Source: JAGOJE01 sp964553715 (GTDB lineage: Bacteria > Pseudomonadota > Alphaproteobacteria > Rickettsiales > Rickettsiaceae). Taken from it: a stretch of DNA of 44,632 nucleotides. How positions within the stretch are numbered: position 1 is the stretch's first letter; every line of letters starts with the position of its first letter. Under the pieces are notes generated by a model. The model did no database searches, had not been told where the DNA came from, and worked only from the letters and a program-made list of their open reading frames with translations. The DNA lies in NCBI GenBank assembly GCA_964553715.1, contig CAZKKY010000008.1, positions 1-44,632 of the forward strand, in the 5' to 3' direction. Shown piece after piece: positions 43,836 through 44,632 of the stretch. A program made the translations under genes and the position numbers.

Positions 43836-44393
43836 ATGAAGGTAGTTTTACTCAAACCAGTACATAAACTTGGTAAAATAGGTGATATAGTAGAAGTAAG
43901 CCCTGGATTCGGCAGAAATTTCTTGATCCCTAAACTATTTGCTGTTAGAGCAACTGAAGCTAATAAAAAAGTTATAGAAGAACAGAAAAAAGAACTTGAA
44001 GCCAAAAATGCAGAAGCTATAAAGCAAGCTGAGTTGATTAGCTCTAAAATATCTGGTAAAGATTTTACCTTTATTTGTCAATCTGCTGCTGATGGTAGAC
44101 TTTTCGGATCTGTTTCTACTAAAGAAATCGCGAAAACTTTGTCTGATAATGGCCATGCTGTTTCGTATTCTAGCATTCATCTAGACAAACCTATTAAAAC
44201 TTTAGGTGTTCATGAAGTTTCTGTAATACTGCATTCTGATGTGGTATGCTCTATCATTATCAATGTTGCTAGATCTGAATCTGAAGCTATTGAATCTTTA
44301 AGGGTTTTTAAAAATCCTGTAAAATCAGTAGAGAAAGAAGAACAATACAATATTCAAGAATTATCTGAAGATTCTTCCATTGTTACAGAGTAA
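43836..44393 (+). CDS. rplI: 50S ribosomal protein L9
   Basis: Binds 23S rRNA near the L1 stalk and affects reading-frame fidelity. The 185 residues start MKVVLLKPVHKLGKIGDIVEV, then GFGRNFLIPKLFAVRATEANKK and the long connecting helix, and a C-terminal domain with DGRLFGSVSTKEIAKTL. The last 35 residues are acidic and extend beyond the E. coli protein (149). The GGAG ribosome site is good. It is the final gene of the unit, followed by a strong terminator. Confidence 0.97.
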   Translation: MKVVLLKPVHKLGKIGDIVEVSPGFGRNFLIPKLFAVRATEANKKVIEEQKKELEAKNAEAIKQAELISSKISGKDFTFICQSAADGRLFGSVSTKEIAKTLSDNGHAVSYSSIHLDKPIKTLGVHEVSVILHSDVVCSIIINVARSESEAIESLRVFKNPVKSVEKEEQYNIQELSEDSSIVTE

Positions 44394-44451
44394 CTTCTAT
44401 TTAAAGATCAAATTATAAATCCTATTATAGGATGACCTAAAACAAAGCCCT

Positions 44452-44492
44452 GCCGTACTAATTACTTCAACAAGAGATTAGTACGGCTTTTT
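44452..44492 (+). terminator. Rho-independent terminator after rplI
   Basis: A perfect 11-base stem GCCGTACTAAT (44452-44462) / ATTAGTACGGC (44477-44487) with a 14-base loop, followed by TTTTT. It is the best intrinsic terminator in the window. A smaller 15-base palindrome ATCCTA-TTA-TAGGAT (44419-44433) lies just upstream. The remaining 140 bases of the window hold no recognisable gene. Confidence 0.85.
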
Positions 44493-44632
44493 GATTTTAT
44501 ACCCATGCCGAGGACAATATCATTCTATTACACTAAATTAAGAGATCATATATATCCCATATAGTAAATTACTATGACATGAAATTCAGGTCTCGAATAA
44601 AATTATGTGCGTTGAAATAACAGGTATAATTT

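Noticed and set aside
1..44632. CRISPR array, insertion sequence, prophage or rickettsial palindromic element
   Set aside because: No spaced direct repeats, transposase or phage genes were found, and the conserved genes show no in-frame insertions longer than expected.

Overview
The window is AT-rich (roughly two thirds A+T) and almost entirely coding. It reads as a stretch of chromosome from an obligate intracellular alphaproteobacterium of the order Rickettsiales. The markers are a Tlc-type ATP/ADP translocase (energy parasitism), ankyrin-repeat proteins, a proline transporter paired with PutA, a malate-type carrier paired with malic enzyme, and a reduced set of envelope genes. LpxI and an MsbA-like exporter imply that lipid A is made, which argues against Anaplasmataceae and fits the Rickettsiaceae/Midichloriaceae side. 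I do not assign a genus. No insertion sequence, prophage or CRISPR array was seen.

Layout from left to right. 1-2.7 kb (minus strand): ftsY, a Bcr/CflA-type drug exporter and a small membrane-anchored protein. 2.9-4.0 kb (minus): dcd-secB. 4.2-8.4 kb (minus): a tight operon tlc - DUF2125-like - polyprenyl diphosphate synthase. 8.6-10.9 kb (plus): a lone 772-residue protein of unknown function with a Cys-Cys-Gln-centred domain. 11.0-11.6 kb (minus): a vapBC-like toxin-antitoxin pair. 11.8-18.5 kb (minus): a probable six-gene operon AEC carrier - malic enzyme - ankyrin protein - lpxI - trpS - rlmJ, led by a good sigma70 promoter. 18.9-21.4 kb: rpsD, a gamma carbonic anhydrase-like gene (the only plus-strand gene here), infA and an outer-membrane beta-barrel gene. 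21.5-26.7 kb (minus): EamA transporter - ProP-like transporter - PutA. 27.1-32.4 kb (plus): hslV-hslU-comM and an LtaS/OpgB-like membrane sulfatase-fold enzyme. 32.5-34.7 kb (minus): a 743-residue ankyrin-like protein with a polylysine tract. 34.8-39.5 kb (minus): the F1 operon atpHAGDC. 39.7-42.6 kb: a small basic protein, tRNA-Thr(GGU), an MsbA-like ABC transporter, and a PhoB-type regulator whose receiver has lost its phosphorylation residues. 43.1-44.5 kb (plus): rpsF-rpsR-rplI with a promoter and a strong intrinsic terminator.

The genes suggest a host-fed metabolism. ATP is imported by Tlc. Proline is probably imported by the ProP-like carrier and oxidised by PutA to glutamate. A dicarboxylate such as malate may enter by the AEC carrier and be converted to pyruvate by the malic enzyme. 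The F1 ATPase uses the proton gradient. Candidate host-interaction proteins are the 772-residue protein, the two ankyrin-type proteins and the beta-barrel.

The least explained items are the 772-residue protein, the 743-residue polylysine/ankyrin-like protein, the degenerate-receiver regulator, and the ankyrin gene embedded in the malate/lipid A operon. All product calls come from reading motifs by eye. No database search was run.
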